64,000 nucleotides of DNA, taken from assembly GCF_020515625.1 (NCBI RefSeq), contig NZ_JAIWPJ010000001.1, forward strand, positions 1,054,001 to 1,118,000, given 5' to 3'. A program made the translations under genes and the position numbers. Of the stretch, positions 1-7,781 are shown piece after piece (within the stretch, counting starts at the first letter, position 1; the number at the start of each line of letters is the position of its first letter). The stretch comes from Natrinema amylolyticum. GTDB lineage: Archaea > Halobacteriota > Halobacteria > Halobacteriales > Natrialbaceae. The notes beneath the pieces are model-generated. The model did not search any database, was not told the DNA's origin, and was given only the letters and a program-made list of their open reading frames with translations.

Positions 1-1
1 C

Positions 2-700
2 CACGTTAGCGGGATGAGCATGGGGCCGCCGGGATACGGCGACGTCCTCCAGGGGGCGATGGAAACGGTCTACACCGACGACAGCTATCTCCTCTCGGAT
101 CGAGAACTCGCCGCCTCCGACACGTGGGCGACGGCGATCACGTTGAGCGCCGGCCTCGAGACGTATCAGGAGGAAGTCGCCGACATCGACCTCGTCTTTG
201 CGGGGTTCAAGACGGCGGACGGAGAGACCGGCCAGACCGGGCCGCAGACGTGCTGGGCAATGGACTGGCCGATCGTCACACACGTCATCGCGCTCGACAT
301 CGACCCCGACGAGCGGACCCTGCGCGCGAAACGGCTCGTCGAAGGGGATATCGACGAGATCGAGACGGTCGAAGCGCCTTTGCCCTGTTTCGTCGTCACC
401 GATCCCGAGTTCGAGCCGACCTATCGGAAGGCGTCCCATCGATTGACGCACAAAGAGCTCCGGGCCGAAACCGAGGAGCGGGCCGCCGAACACGACGACC
501 ATCTGACGACGTGGGATCACACCGATCTGAACCTCGATCCCGACTACATCGGGCTCGACGGCTCGCCCACGATCGTCTCCTCGGTCGATCCGATTCCCAA
601 AGCACCGTCCGAGCGGGAGGCGACGATGATCGATCCCGACGACGGCATGGACGACGTCCTCGAGGAAATGCAACCCTACGCCGCGGGGGCGGGTGATTAG
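2..700 (+). CDS. etfB: Electron transfer flavoprotein beta subunit (FixA/EtfB), 5' end cut by window edge
   Basis: The reading frame is open to the window edge, so the N-terminus is missing; the visible part is about 232 residues. ETF beta pairs with ETF alpha to carry electrons from acyl-CoA and other dehydrogenases to the membrane quinone pool. The segment GQTGPQTCWAMDWP resembles the conserved D-x-T-x-Q-x-GP region of ETF beta, followed by the strands that pack against the alpha subunit. The next gene is ETF alpha, one base after the stop, and a FixC-type quinone reductase follows, so the three form an operon. The C-terminal tail is acidic, as usual in haloarchaea. The identification rests mainly on this context plus the partial family signature. 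Confidence 0.9.
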   Translation, partial: HVSGMSMGPPGYGDVLQGAMETVYTDDSYLLSDRELAASDTWATAITLSAGLETYQEEVADIDLVFAGFKTADGETGQTGPQTCWAMDWPIVTHVIALDIDPDERTLRAKRLVEGDIDEIETVEAPLPCFVVTDPEFEPTYRKASHRLTHKELRAETEERAAEHDDHLTTWDHTDLNLDPDYIGLDGSPTIVSSVDPIPKAPSEREATMIDPDDGMDDVLEEMQPYAAGAGD

Positions 701-701
701 A

Positions 702-2294
702 ATGACAGCACTAGATCCGAACGATCACACGGTCGACGAACTGACCGAGAAACTCGAGACGGTCGACGACGAGGACGAACTGCAGGCGATCCTCGAGGCC
801 GAGCGGGCCGGCCAAGATCGAGCGACGGCCCGGGAAGCGGTCCACCGGCGGCTCGAGGAGATCGGTGCCGAAGCCGACGGCGTCGCGGGAGACACGGAGA
901 CCGAAGGCGAGTACGAGGAGACGAGAGAGGACGTCGGCGACGAAGCAGAGGGTGAGGAGGTAGACGAAGACGAAATCGACGAGTCGGAAACCGACGAATC
1001 GGAGACCGAGCCGGACGGAGCCGATGCGGAAGAGGCGGAGGAAGACGACGGGCTTTCCCACCCGACCCGCGACAAGAAACACGTCCGGGCGCTCGAGGAC
1101 GGCGACTACGCGGACATGTGGATCTTCTGTGAGACCCAGGGCGGGGAGTTGCTCGACGTCTCGAAGGAGATGCTCGGGAAGGGCCGCGAACTGATGGATC
1201 AGTTCGAGGCGGACTACGGCGACGAGGAGGACGTCGTCGCGTTCCTGATGGGCGACGACTGCGAGGCCCTCGCCGAGGAGTGCATCGCGTACGGGGCCGA
1301 CGTCGCGGTCTACCACGAGGACGAGCGCCTCGAGCGGTTCCTACACAAGCCCTACACTGAAATCGCGTCCCACATGGCTCGCGGCGAGGGGACCGTCGAG
1401 AGCACCGACTGGCGCGAGTACGACAAGCCGCGCTATATCCTGTTCCCGGCGACGAACAACGGCCGCGACCTCTCAGCGAAGGTCCAGGCCGAACTCGACT
1501 CCGGGCTGGCCTCGGACTGTTCGGACCTGTTCATCGAGGAAAACGAGATCTCGAACCCGGTCAAGACCGGCGAGCCCGGCGTCAAGAAGACCGTCGAGAA
1601 GGTCCTGCACATGAAGCGGCCCGACTTCTCGGGCTTCGAGTACTCGACGATCCTCTGTCTCGACAACCCGGATCGGGACTTCCATCCGCAGGGAGCGTCG
1701 GTCATCCCGGGCAGCTTCGAGCCGATGGAGCCGGACGCCGATCGCGAGGGACTGGTCGTCGAACACGAGATGGAGCTCCCCGACGACTGGTTCCGCGTCG
1801 AGATCACCGAGCACGATCAACTCGAGGCCGGTATCGATCTCACGGGCCACGACGTGATCGTCTGTCTCGGCCGCGGGATCGCGGACGATCCCACCGAGGG
1901 GATGGAGCTCGGCCTCGATCTGGTCGACGCGTTCGAGGACGCCGAACTCGGCATCACGCGGGGCATCGTCACCTCCTCCTATCAGTTCGAGGGTCACGTC
2001 GAGGCGTACTCGAAGGAGGAGCGCCAGATCGGCGAGACCGGTCAGGTCGTCGCGCCGGACGTCTACATCGCCGCCGGCGTCTCCGGCGCGGTCCAACACA
2101 AGGTCGGCATGGACGAGTCCGACACGATCATCGCGATCAACACCGATCCCGACGCCCGCATCAGGGACTTCAGCGACTACTTCGTCGAGGGGGACCTCTT
2201 TGAGGTCCTGCCGCGCCTAACCGAGGCGATAGAAGCGGGCGAGACGGATCTCGGGCCCGAGGCCGTCGCCGACGGAGGTGACGACGATGACTGA
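702..2294 (+). CDS. etfA: Electron transfer flavoprotein alpha subunit (FixB/EtfA) with long acidic N-terminal extension
   Basis: About 530 residues, versus roughly 310-330 for typical ETF alpha. The extra length is mostly an N-terminal region: residues 1-60 are helical and charged, and residues 60-118 are a low-complexity D/E-rich stretch. The ETF alpha fold starts near residue 120 (DMWIFCETQGGELLDVSKE). The C-terminal FAD-binding domain is classical, with GRGI near residue 390, then the AAGVSGAVQHKVGM and SDTIIAINTDPDA signatures and FSDYFVEGDLFEVLP. I chose ATG 702 over the in-frame GTG at 693 because ATG 702 follows the etfB stop by one base. The stop overlaps the fixC start, which indicates translational coupling. 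It should accept electrons with EtfB and deliver them to the FixC homologue downstream. Confidence 0.93.
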   Translation: MTALDPNDHTVDELTEKLETVDDEDELQAILEAERAGQDRATAREAVHRRLEEIGAEADGVAGDTETEGEYEETREDVGDEAEGEEVDEDEIDESETDESETEPDGADAEEAEEDDGLSHPTRDKKHVRALEDGDYADMWIFCETQGGELLDVSKEMLGKGRELMDQFEADYGDEEDVVAFLMGDDCEALAEECIAYGADVAVYHEDERLERFLHKPYTEIASHMARGEGTVESTDWREYDKPRYILFPATNNGRDLSAKVQAELDSGLASDCSDLFIEENEISNPVKTGEPGVKKTVEKVLHMKRPDFSGFEYSTILCLDNPDRDFHPQGASVIPGSFEPMEPDADREGLVVEHEMELPDDWFRVEITEHDQLEAGIDLTGHDVIVCLGRGIADDPTEGMELGLDLVDAFEDAELGITRGIVTSSYQFEGHVEAYSKEERQIGETGQVVAPDVYIAAGVSGAVQHKVGMDESDTIIAINTDPDARIRDFSDYFVEGDLFEVLPRLTEAIEAGETDLGPEAVADGGDDDD

Positions 2295-3960
2295 CGACTA
2301 CGAGCACTACGAGGCCGTCGTCGTCGGCTGTGGGCCCGGCGGGGCCGCTGCGGCCGCGCGGCTGGCCGATCACGGCGTCGAGACGCTCGTCTTAGAGCGG
2401 GGCACCGAGGCGGGCTCGAAGAACGTCTCCGGCGGGCTGATCTACGCCGAGGAGTCCGCACCGTACACGCTCGCGGACCTCTTCGACGGCTTCCGCGAGG
2501 AAGCGACCGAGCGTCCCGTCACGGACTACTACATCCACAACGTGGCCGGGAACAACGTCAAGACCTACGACCTGGCCGACCTCCACGAGCACGACACCGA
2601 CTGGTGTGACGCCGTGCTCCGGCGGGAGATGGACTCCTGGCTCGAGCAGCGAGTCCACGAGAAGACGAGCGAGACCGGCGGCGGCGTCCTGACGAACGTT
2701 CGGGTGAACGGCCTGCTCCGCGAGGACGGGGAGATCGTCGGCGTGACGTGCGACGAACTTGATCCCATCGAGGCGGACCTGATCGTCGCGGCCGACGGCG
2801 TCAACTCCGAACTCGCCCGCGACGCCGGGCTGATGGACTGGGAGGAGCCCGAGGAGTGGTTCCAGGGCGTCAAGGCCGTCGTGGACATGGATCCCGACGC
2901 GATCGACGATCGGTTCGATATCGGTTCGGACGAGGGTGCCGCTCACCTGTTCTCGGGCGACCTCTTCGAGGACGTCCGCGGCGGCGGTTTCCTCTACACG
3001 AACGAGGACTCGCTCTCGATCGGGACCGTCTTCCACCTCGACAGTCTCGTCGAGCAGGAGGCCGAACCCCACGAACTGCTCGACGCCCTACTGACCCATC
3101 CGCTGCTGGCGGGCTGGTTCAAAAACGAGTATCACGAGCGGGAGTACGCGGCGAAACTCGTCCCCGACTCGAAGAAGGTCGCCCACCGAGAGCCTTACCG
3201 CGACCGCCTCGTCCTCGTCGGCGACGCCGCCGGCCAGATGCAGGCCCAGGGGCCGATCATCAAAGGGATGAACCACGCCGTCACCGCCGGCGCGCTCGCG
3301 GCCGACGCCTTCGCCGTCACCCGCGGCAACGGCGATCCCGAGGCCGCCGGCCGGCGATATACCGAGATGCTCGAGGACTCCGGCACGATGGACAAACTCC
3401 GGCCTCGGCGGTACGAACTCTCCCGGACCGTCGGCGAGCGCGACGCCGTGACGAACGCCGTCGAGCGAGTCCTCGAGTCGCCGATCGGCTCGCTCGCGGT
3501 CGGGAACCCGATCGCGGACCGTCTGCTGCAGCGGGCGTACAACTCGCCGTTCCTCGTGTCGATGCTGCCCGACACGAAGACCGGCTACGTCTCCCTGCCG
3601 ACGCTGATCGCCGAGGAACACGGCAAGACGATCCACTGGGAGAACGATATCGAGCCGCCGAGCCTCGAGGAGCGCATCGGCGACCTCACCTACGACACCG
3701 ACGTGGGCAACCCCCACATCGAACTCAGGGACGAGTCGTTCGACGCTAGCGGCGCGGCGGTCACCGCCTGCCCGGTCAGTGCACGGGACTTCGGCGGCGG
3801 CTGTTACCGCTCGGAAGCGGTCAAGACCAACGGTACCGAGGAGACGCTGGTCAGCCTCGACACCCAGCCCTGCGTCGAGTGTGGGACCTGTGCGATCGTC
3901 GCCGACACCGAGTGGGAACACCCCCGCGGCGGCAAGGGCGTCGAGTACCGCGAGGGATAG
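2287..3960 (+). CDS. fixC: FAD-dependent ETF:quinone oxidoreductase-like protein, FixC fused to FixX-type ferredoxin domain
   Basis: About 557 residues. The N-terminal dinucleotide-binding motif VVGCGPGGAAAAARLADHG (residues 10-28) binds FAD, and GDAAGQMQ (near residue 315) is the second FAD contact seen in FixC and geranylgeranyl reductase relatives. The last 70 residues contain ACPVS and CVECGTC followed by EWEHPRGGKGVEY. This matches the 4Fe-4S domain of eukaryotic ETF-QO or of a separate bacterial FixX, so fixC and fixX are fused here. It should transfer electrons from EtfAB to menaquinone at the membrane. The ATG overlaps the etfA stop by 8 bases; a GTG at 2278 is an alternative start. 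Confidence 0.92.
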   Translation: MTDDYEHYEAVVVGCGPGGAAAAARLADHGVETLVLERGTEAGSKNVSGGLIYAEESAPYTLADLFDGFREEATERPVTDYYIHNVAGNNVKTYDLADLHEHDTDWCDAVLRREMDSWLEQRVHEKTSETGGGVLTNVRVNGLLREDGEIVGVTCDELDPIEADLIVAADGVNSELARDAGLMDWEEPEEWFQGVKAVVDMDPDAIDDRFDIGSDEGAAHLFSGDLFEDVRGGGFLYTNEDSLSIGTVFHLDSLVEQEAEPHELLDALLTHPLLAGWFKNEYHEREYAAKLVPDSKKVAHREPYRDRLVLVGDAAGQMQAQGPIIKGMNHAVTAGALAADAFAVTRGNGDPEAAGRRYTEMLEDSGTMDKLRPRRYELSRTVGERDAVTNAVERVLESPIGSLAVGNPIADRLLQRAYNSPFLVSMLPDTKTGYVSLPTLIAEEHGKTIHWENDIEPPSLEERIGDLTYDTDVGNPHIELRDESFDASGAAVTACPVSARDFGGGCYRSEAVKTNGTEETLVSLDTQPCVECGTCAIVADTEWEHPRGGKGVEYREG

Positions 3961-3961
3961 G

Positions 3962-4366
3962 ATGAGTCGGTACGGTCCTCGAATCGCCGCGCTCGCGCGC
4001 CGCGCCGAGCGCGAGCGGGCGGCGTTCGACGACGGCTCCGGCCCGGCGGATTCGGCGGACGCGGTGACGGACCCCGACGACGCCGACGTCTACCTCCGAG
4101 AGGGCGCAGGACCGGCCATCTGGCTCTACGTCGAGGCCCGGACCGGCGGTCGCATGGTCCCGTTCACTCGCCCCGAACTCGCCGCCTTGGAGGACGCCAT
4201 GAACCGCTGGTTCGAGTGTTACGCTCGCTGTCACGGCGTCGCCCTCGAGGCCGAGTTCACGGTCCGCGAAGCGGCCGAACTCCTGCTCGAGACGCGAAAC
4301 GTCGTCGATACGGCCCAGTTGCTGACGCGCGTCCCGGAGCGAAACCCGGGGTTGAACCGCGACTGA
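3962..4366 (+). CDS. Conserved haloarchaeal protein of unknown function in the etf-fix operon
   Basis: 134 residues, starting one base after the fixC stop, so it is almost certainly co-transcribed. The N-terminal 45 residues are Arg/Ala-rich and then acidic. The C-terminal part (IWLYVEARTGGRMVPF, then a helical LEDAMNRWFECYARCHG segment) looks like a compact folded domain with two cysteines close together. I do not recognise a family with a defined function. Its position suggests a role accessory to the ETF pathway, but that is inference from context only. Confidence 0.75.
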   Translation: MSRYGPRIAALARRAERERAAFDDGSGPADSADAVTDPDDADVYLREGAGPAIWLYVEARTGGRMVPFTRPELAALEDAMNRWFECYARCHGVALEAEFTVREAAELLLETRNVVDTAQLLTRVPERNPGLNRD

Positions 4367-4389
4367 CGACGCCGTCTGTTCTCTCAGCG

Positions 4390-4471
4390 ATAGTAGCCAC
4401 TGAAACGATTTATATACTGATCACAACGCTGTCGTGCGATCAGATATGCAATGACTTTCAGTGGCTACTAT
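4390..4471. mobile_element. MITE-like element with perfect 16-bp terminal inverted repeats
   Basis: The 82-bp segment starts with ATAGTAGCCACTGAAA (4390-4405) and ends with the exact reverse complement (4456-4471). Inside it is a second, shorter inverted repeat, CTGATC (4417-4422) with GATCAG (4438-4443). It is AT-richer than its surroundings and has no coding capacity. Perfect terminal repeats plus small size suggest a miniature inverted-repeat transposable element or the remains of an insertion sequence. I could not identify a clear target-site duplication. The alternative is a strong RNA hairpin acting as a transcription terminator for the etf operon, which ends 24 bases upstream. Confidence 0.55.
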
Positions 4472-4586
4472 AAGTGCGACGGCCGGAATCGGAAATCGGC
4501 GATAGCCCCTCTCAGACCGCCCCGTACTTGACTCCCACGCAGTAGACGGGTATTCGACTATTCCCGTTGAGCGCAAAGTCAACCTG

Positions 4587-5240
4587 ATGGCACGAGACGA
4601 TCGGTTATCCCGACGGCGAATGCTTCAGTTGACTGGTGTCGCGAGTTCGACGGCGTTCATCGCAGGCTGCGGCGGTGGTGGCGGTGGCAACGGTAACGGC
4701 AACGGTGGTAACGGTAACGGCGGTGGCAACGGTGGCGGTAACGGCGGCGGTAACGGCGGCGGCGGCGACGGGTTCGAGATCGAGCCCGGTACGACCATCG
4801 AGTTCAGCGGCCAGACCAGCCACTGGGAAGGTCTCGCACCCTCGTCGATCGAGGGCGAAGAGAACCCGACGCTCATCCTGCAAGAGGGCGAAGACTATAC
4901 GATCGGCTGGACCGAGGGCAACAACCAGCCACACAACATCGAGATTCGCAACGACAGCGACGAAGTGATCGACGATCTCTCGACCGAAGTGGTCTCCGAG
5001 CCGGACGACAGCCAGATGCTCGACATCACGGCGAGCAGCGAGATGGCCACGTACGTCTGCCAGCCCCACGAGACCCAGATGGTCGGTGATCTGCAGATCG
5101 GTGGCGGCAGCGGCGGCGGCGGTAACGGTGGCGGCAACGAGACCGAAGGCAACGAAACTGAAGGAAACGAAACCAGTGGCAACGAGACTGAAGGCAACGA
5201 AACCGGTGGCAACGAGACTGAAGAGAACGAGAGCGAGTGA
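4587..5240 (+). CDS. Halocyanin-type blue copper lipoprotein with Gly/Asn linker and NET-repeat tail
   Basis: 217 residues. The N-terminus has the Tat motif LSRRRMLQL and a lipobox FIAGC, so Cys28 is probably lipidated and the protein is anchored outside the cell. Residues 29-61 are a Gly/Asn linker. The cupredoxin domain (about 62-172) shows the four type-1 copper ligands: His in NQPHNIEI, then Cys, His and Met in YVCQPHETQMVG. It should shuttle electrons at the cell surface. The C-terminus is a second Gly-rich segment followed by about seven NET or NES sequons in tandem, which are candidate N-glycosylation sites. It stands alone, between the etf operon and convergent phoU. Confidence 0.9.
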   Translation: MARDDRLSRRRMLQLTGVASSTAFIAGCGGGGGGNGNGNGGNGNGGGNGGGNGGGNGGGGDGFEIEPGTTIEFSGQTSHWEGLAPSSIEGEENPTLILQEGEDYTIGWTEGNNQPHNIEIRNDSDEVIDDLSTEVVSEPDDSQMLDITASSEMATYVCQPHETQMVGDLQIGGGSGGGGNGGGNETEGNETEGNETSGNETEGNETGGNETEENESE

Positions 5241-5276
5241 TCGGTTCCGTTCGGTGGGATGCGTTCCGGGAACGCC

Positions 5277-5948
5277 TCAGTAGATGAGTTCGTCGTCGTT
5301 CTCGACCATGTACAGGGTCCGCGCGGCGATGTTGACGGTGTGATCGCCGACGCGCTCTAAGTCACGAATCGTCAACAGGAGCCGCGAGACGTCCTGCAAG
5401 ATCTGTTCGACCTCGTCGGCCGACTCGAGTTCACGCTCGATGAGGTCCCGGACGACGATCTCGCTGGCTCGTTCGGCGAACTGGTCGAGTTCGTCGTCAC
5501 GGGCGGCCAGTTCCCGACACGTATCGGTGTCCTCGGTGTCGTAGGCGAGCATCGCATCCTCGAGCATATCGAGGGTCAGTTCGCCCATCTCCTGGACGTC
5601 GACGTCGGGGAACAGGTCCCGTTCGGCGTCCATCGTGTACTCGCCGAGGTTGGTCGCGAGGTCGGCGATCCGCTCTAAGTCGGTGATGATCTTGAACGAA
5701 GCAGCGATGAACCGCAGGTCGCTCGCGACCGGCTGCTGAAGCGCGAGCAGGTCGATGCAGTCCTGTTCGAGGTCGAGATACATCCGGTTGATCTCGCCGT
5801 CGCCCTCGATCACTTCTCGGGCGAGGTCTTCGTCTTTCTGCTCGAGCGCGTCCAGTCCCATGCGAAGCCGTTCCATGACGACCTCGCTCATGTAGAGGAC
5901 GTCCTCACGGAGCTCCGTGAGCTTATCTTGGTACGATTGTCTGGCCAT
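5277..5948 (-). CDS. phoU: PhoU family phosphate signalling regulator (copy 1)
   Basis: 223 residues, the normal length of PhoU. It consists of two similar three-helix halves, each containing the metal-binding signature: DLERIADLATNLGEY in the first half and DLERVGDHTVNIAAR in the second. PhoU proteins bind PstB and down-regulate phosphate uptake and signalling. ATG 5948 gives the typical N-terminus MARQSYQDKLTELRED; the frame stays open far upstream but without family similarity. A TATA-like GTCTTTATCAG lies about 25-35 bases before the ATG on the coding strand. It is not in an operon with a pst gene, unlike the second phoU at 13033-13752. Confidence 0.92.
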   Translation of the reverse strand: MARQSYQDKLTELREDVLYMSEVVMERLRMGLDALEQKDEDLAREVIEGDGEINRMYLDLEQDCIDLLALQQPVASDLRFIAASFKIITDLERIADLATNLGEYTMDAERDLFPDVDVQEMGELTLDMLEDAMLAYDTEDTDTCRELAARDDELDQFAERASEIVVRDLIERELESADEVEQILQDVSRLLLTIRDLERVGDHTVNIAARTLYMVENDDELIY

Positions 5949-6036
5949 ACCTGTGAAAGCTCGCTCGTCACTGATAAAGACTGCGTGCGAACCCCCTCTC
6001 ACCGCCGGAACGGGGTCAAGAGCACTATGGTGACTT

Positions 6037-6086
6037 CCGAGCTCGTCGAACCGCTGGGGTCTTCTCAAAGAGACGACTGAGCTCGG
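6037..6086. repeat. Inverted repeat upstream of phoU
   Basis: CCGAGCTCGTCG (6037-6048) and CGACTGAGCTCGG (6074-6086) are reverse complements apart from one bulged base, separated by 25 bases. The pair lies 90-140 bases upstream of the phoU start, between phoU and the hydrolase gene, both on the minus strand. It may be a hairpin ending the hydrolase transcript or a regulator site. Nothing else is apparent in this 248-base gap. Confidence 0.35.
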
Positions 6087-6196
6087 AGACGAGACCGGGG
6101 AGGGGCCTCGATCGGTACCGGTGATTCGCGATGTGAGGGCCGGTACAGCCACGGCGCGGAGACAACCGGACCGACGAGGCCGGTCAAGCGATCGCG

Positions 6197-6688
6197 TTAT
6201 CGGAACCACTCGAGTCCCGGTCTCGGAGCGGACACGGGCACTCGATACTCGAAATCGTGTTTCATAGCGAGCAGTCCGCCGAGGATCACGGTCACTGCGA
6301 CGGCCGCCGTGAGGGTATTGAGGAGCAGCCAATCGAACGACGCCCCGTACAGCGTGTCGTCGACGGGAGCGAGTAGGCGGACGCCACCGCTCAGGAGATC
6401 CATCACGATATGGGAGCCGAATCCGACGGCGGCGGCGCGCCACGGACCGAAGTACGAGAGCAGCCCGACGACGACGACCCCGACCAGAAGCGAGTGTGTC
6501 AGTGCCCGATGGCTCCAGAGAAGGCTCTCTCCGTACCCGATATCGGCCAACAGCGGAAAGATGACGATATCGATGTCGGGGAAGGCGGCGGCGAGCGCCG
6601 CCACGAGATACGGTTCGGGCCGTTCGGCTCGAAAGAGCAGCAATACCAATGCTAGACTCAGCAGGATATGGACCCCGTCGGCGACCAT
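6197..6688 (-). CDS. Membrane-bound metal-dependent hydrolase, YdjM/DUF457 family
   Basis: 163 residues with about four transmembrane segments. The family signature is visible: AAAFPDIDIV near residue 35, SHRALTHSLL near residue 60 (His ligands), and GFGSHIVMDLL near residue 90 (His and Asp ligands). These residues form the metal site of the YdjM-like (LexA-regulated in bacteria) inner-membrane hydrolases, whose substrate is unknown, possibly a lipid or phosphoester. It lies between two phosphate-related transcripts on the same strand but has its own promoter, so a link to phosphate is only contextual. Confidence 0.85.
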   Translation of the reverse strand: MVADGVHILLSLALVLLLFRAERPEPYLVAALAAAFPDIDIVIFPLLADIGYGESLLWSHRALTHSLLVGVVVVGLLSYFGPWRAAAVGFGSHIVMDLLSGGVRLLAPVDDTLYGASFDWLLLNTLTAAVAVTVILGGLLAMKHDFEYRVPVSAPRPGLEWFR

Positions 6689-6706
6689 CGTTCATCCACC
6701 CATGTT

Positions 6707-6727
6707 ATGTCGGATAATAAGCGACAT
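6707..6727 (-). promoter_or_regulatory. Promoter of the membrane hydrolase, TATA-like box flanked by inverted repeat
   Basis: On the coding strand a CTTATTATCC TATA-like box lies about 24-33 bases before ATG 6688. It is bracketed by ATGTCG (6707-6712) and its reverse complement CGACAT (6722-6727). A palindrome straddling the TATA box would suit a repressor, but no regulator is known. Confidence 0.4.
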
Positions 6728-6772
6728 GGTCAGGGAGAGACACTTATTCGCCCGCGAAACTGTTCAATTCGA

Positions 6773-6800
6773 CTCATTCGAAATATCGGATTCGAATGAG
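6773..6800. repeat. Perfect 10-bp inverted repeat downstream of pstB1
   Basis: CTCATTCGAA (6773-6782) and TTCGAATGAG (6791-6800) are exact reverse complements with an 8-base spacer. It lies 55-82 bases past the pstB1 stop in the direction of transcription and may form an RNA hairpin at the end of the pst1 message. Archaeal termination usually relies on T-runs, which are not obvious here, so processing or protein binding are alternatives. Confidence 0.45.
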
Positions 6801-6854
6801 AAAGGCGACGGGAGGACGCTTCCGATGGAAAACCAAACCGACCGCGCGACCGAC

Positions 6855-7778
6855 CTACCCGAACTTGCCGGTGATGTAGTCCTCGACGCGGTCGTGCTCG
6901 GGGTTCTCGAAGATCTTGTCGGTGTCGTCGAACTCCACGAGTTCCCCGCCGGTCAGGAAGACCGCCGTCTTATCGGAGATGCGGGCGGCCTGTTGCATGT
7001 TGTGGGTGACGATCACGACCGTGTACTCCTCGGCGAGGTCCTCGATCAGGTCCTCGATCTTCGAGGTCGCGACCGGATCGAGTGCGGACGCGGGCTCGTC
7101 CATCAGGATCACGTCCGGGTCCGGCGCGATCGCCCGTGCGATACAGAGCCGCTGTTGCTGGCCGCCCGAGAGGTCCAGCCCGCTCGAGTCGAGTTGATCT
7201 TTCACTTCGTCCCAGAGCGCGGCCCGACGGAGCGCTTCTTCGACGACCTCGTCGTGGTCGCCGCTGATCCCTTGGACGTTCAATCCGTAGGCGACGTTGT
7301 CGTAGATGCTCTTGGGGAACGGGTTCGGCGCCTGAAACACCATGCCGATCTTGCGCCGGAGGACGACTGGATCGACGTCGTCGTCGTAGACGTTCTTTCC
7401 TTCGAAGAGGAGTTCGCCCTCGACCCGTGCGGCGTCCACGAGGTCGTTCATCCGATTGATACACCGCAGGAAGGTCGATTTCCCACAGCCTGACGGACCG
7501 ATAATCGCCGTCACCTTCTCGGCCGGAATTTCGATGTCGATCGACTGCAGCGCCTGCACGTCGTCGTAGAACACGTCGAGATCGCGTGATTCGATCACTG
7601 CCCGAGTCGCGTCGCCGGACGGGCTCGTGCGGCCGTCGATGTCGATCGACGAATCGACGAGGGGTTCGGTCGTCGGATCGGATCCCTCGAGGTCGTTACT
7701 TGCGAGGCTCTCACGCCCCCCATCGGTCGATTGGGTGTCAGTGCGGCTGTCCGAGTCGGTCATTGGATCTTGTGTCAT
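6855..7778 (-). CDS. pstB: Phosphate ABC transporter ATP-binding protein PstB (system 1)
   Basis: 307 residues, about 50 longer than bacterial PstB because of an acidic Ser/Thr/Asp-rich N-terminal extension (residues 1-55). Walker A GPSGCGKS is at 94-101, the signature LSGGQQQR and Walker [14 protein letters not shown] follow, and the switch histidine is in [31 protein letters not shown] is the Q-loop region typical of PstB. It energises high-affinity phosphate import through PstC and PstA. The start lies 3 bases after the pstA1 stop. It is the last gene of pstS-C-A-B system 1; no phoU follows directly. Confidence 0.97.
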   Translation of the reverse strand: MTQDPMTDSDSRTDTQSTDGGRESLASNDLEGSDPTTEPLVDSSIDIDGRTSPSGDATRAVIESRDLDVFYDDVQALQSIDIEIPAEKVTAIIGPSGCGKSTFLRCINRMNDLVDAARVEGELLFEGKNVYDDDVDPVVLRRKIGMVFQAPNPFPKSIYDNVAYGLNVQGISGDHDEVVEEALRRAALWDEVKDQLDSSGLDLSGGQQQRLCIARAIAPDPDVILMDEPASALDPVATSKIEDLIEDLAEEYTVVIVTHNMQQAARISDKTAVFLTGGELVEFDDTDKIFENPEHDRVEDYITGKFG

Positions 7779-7781
7779 GGG

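Noticed and set aside
4680-4770. Simple GGT/AAC repeat that might look like a microsatellite or CRISPR
   Set aside because: It is the codon repeat of the Gly/Asn linker in halocyanin; no spacers or regular unit length exist.
5949-6695. 249-codon upstream extension of phoU copy 1 across the hydrolase gene
   Set aside because: PhoU family similarity begins at ATG 5948. The extension overlaps the membrane hydrolase in another frame and is Arg-rich.
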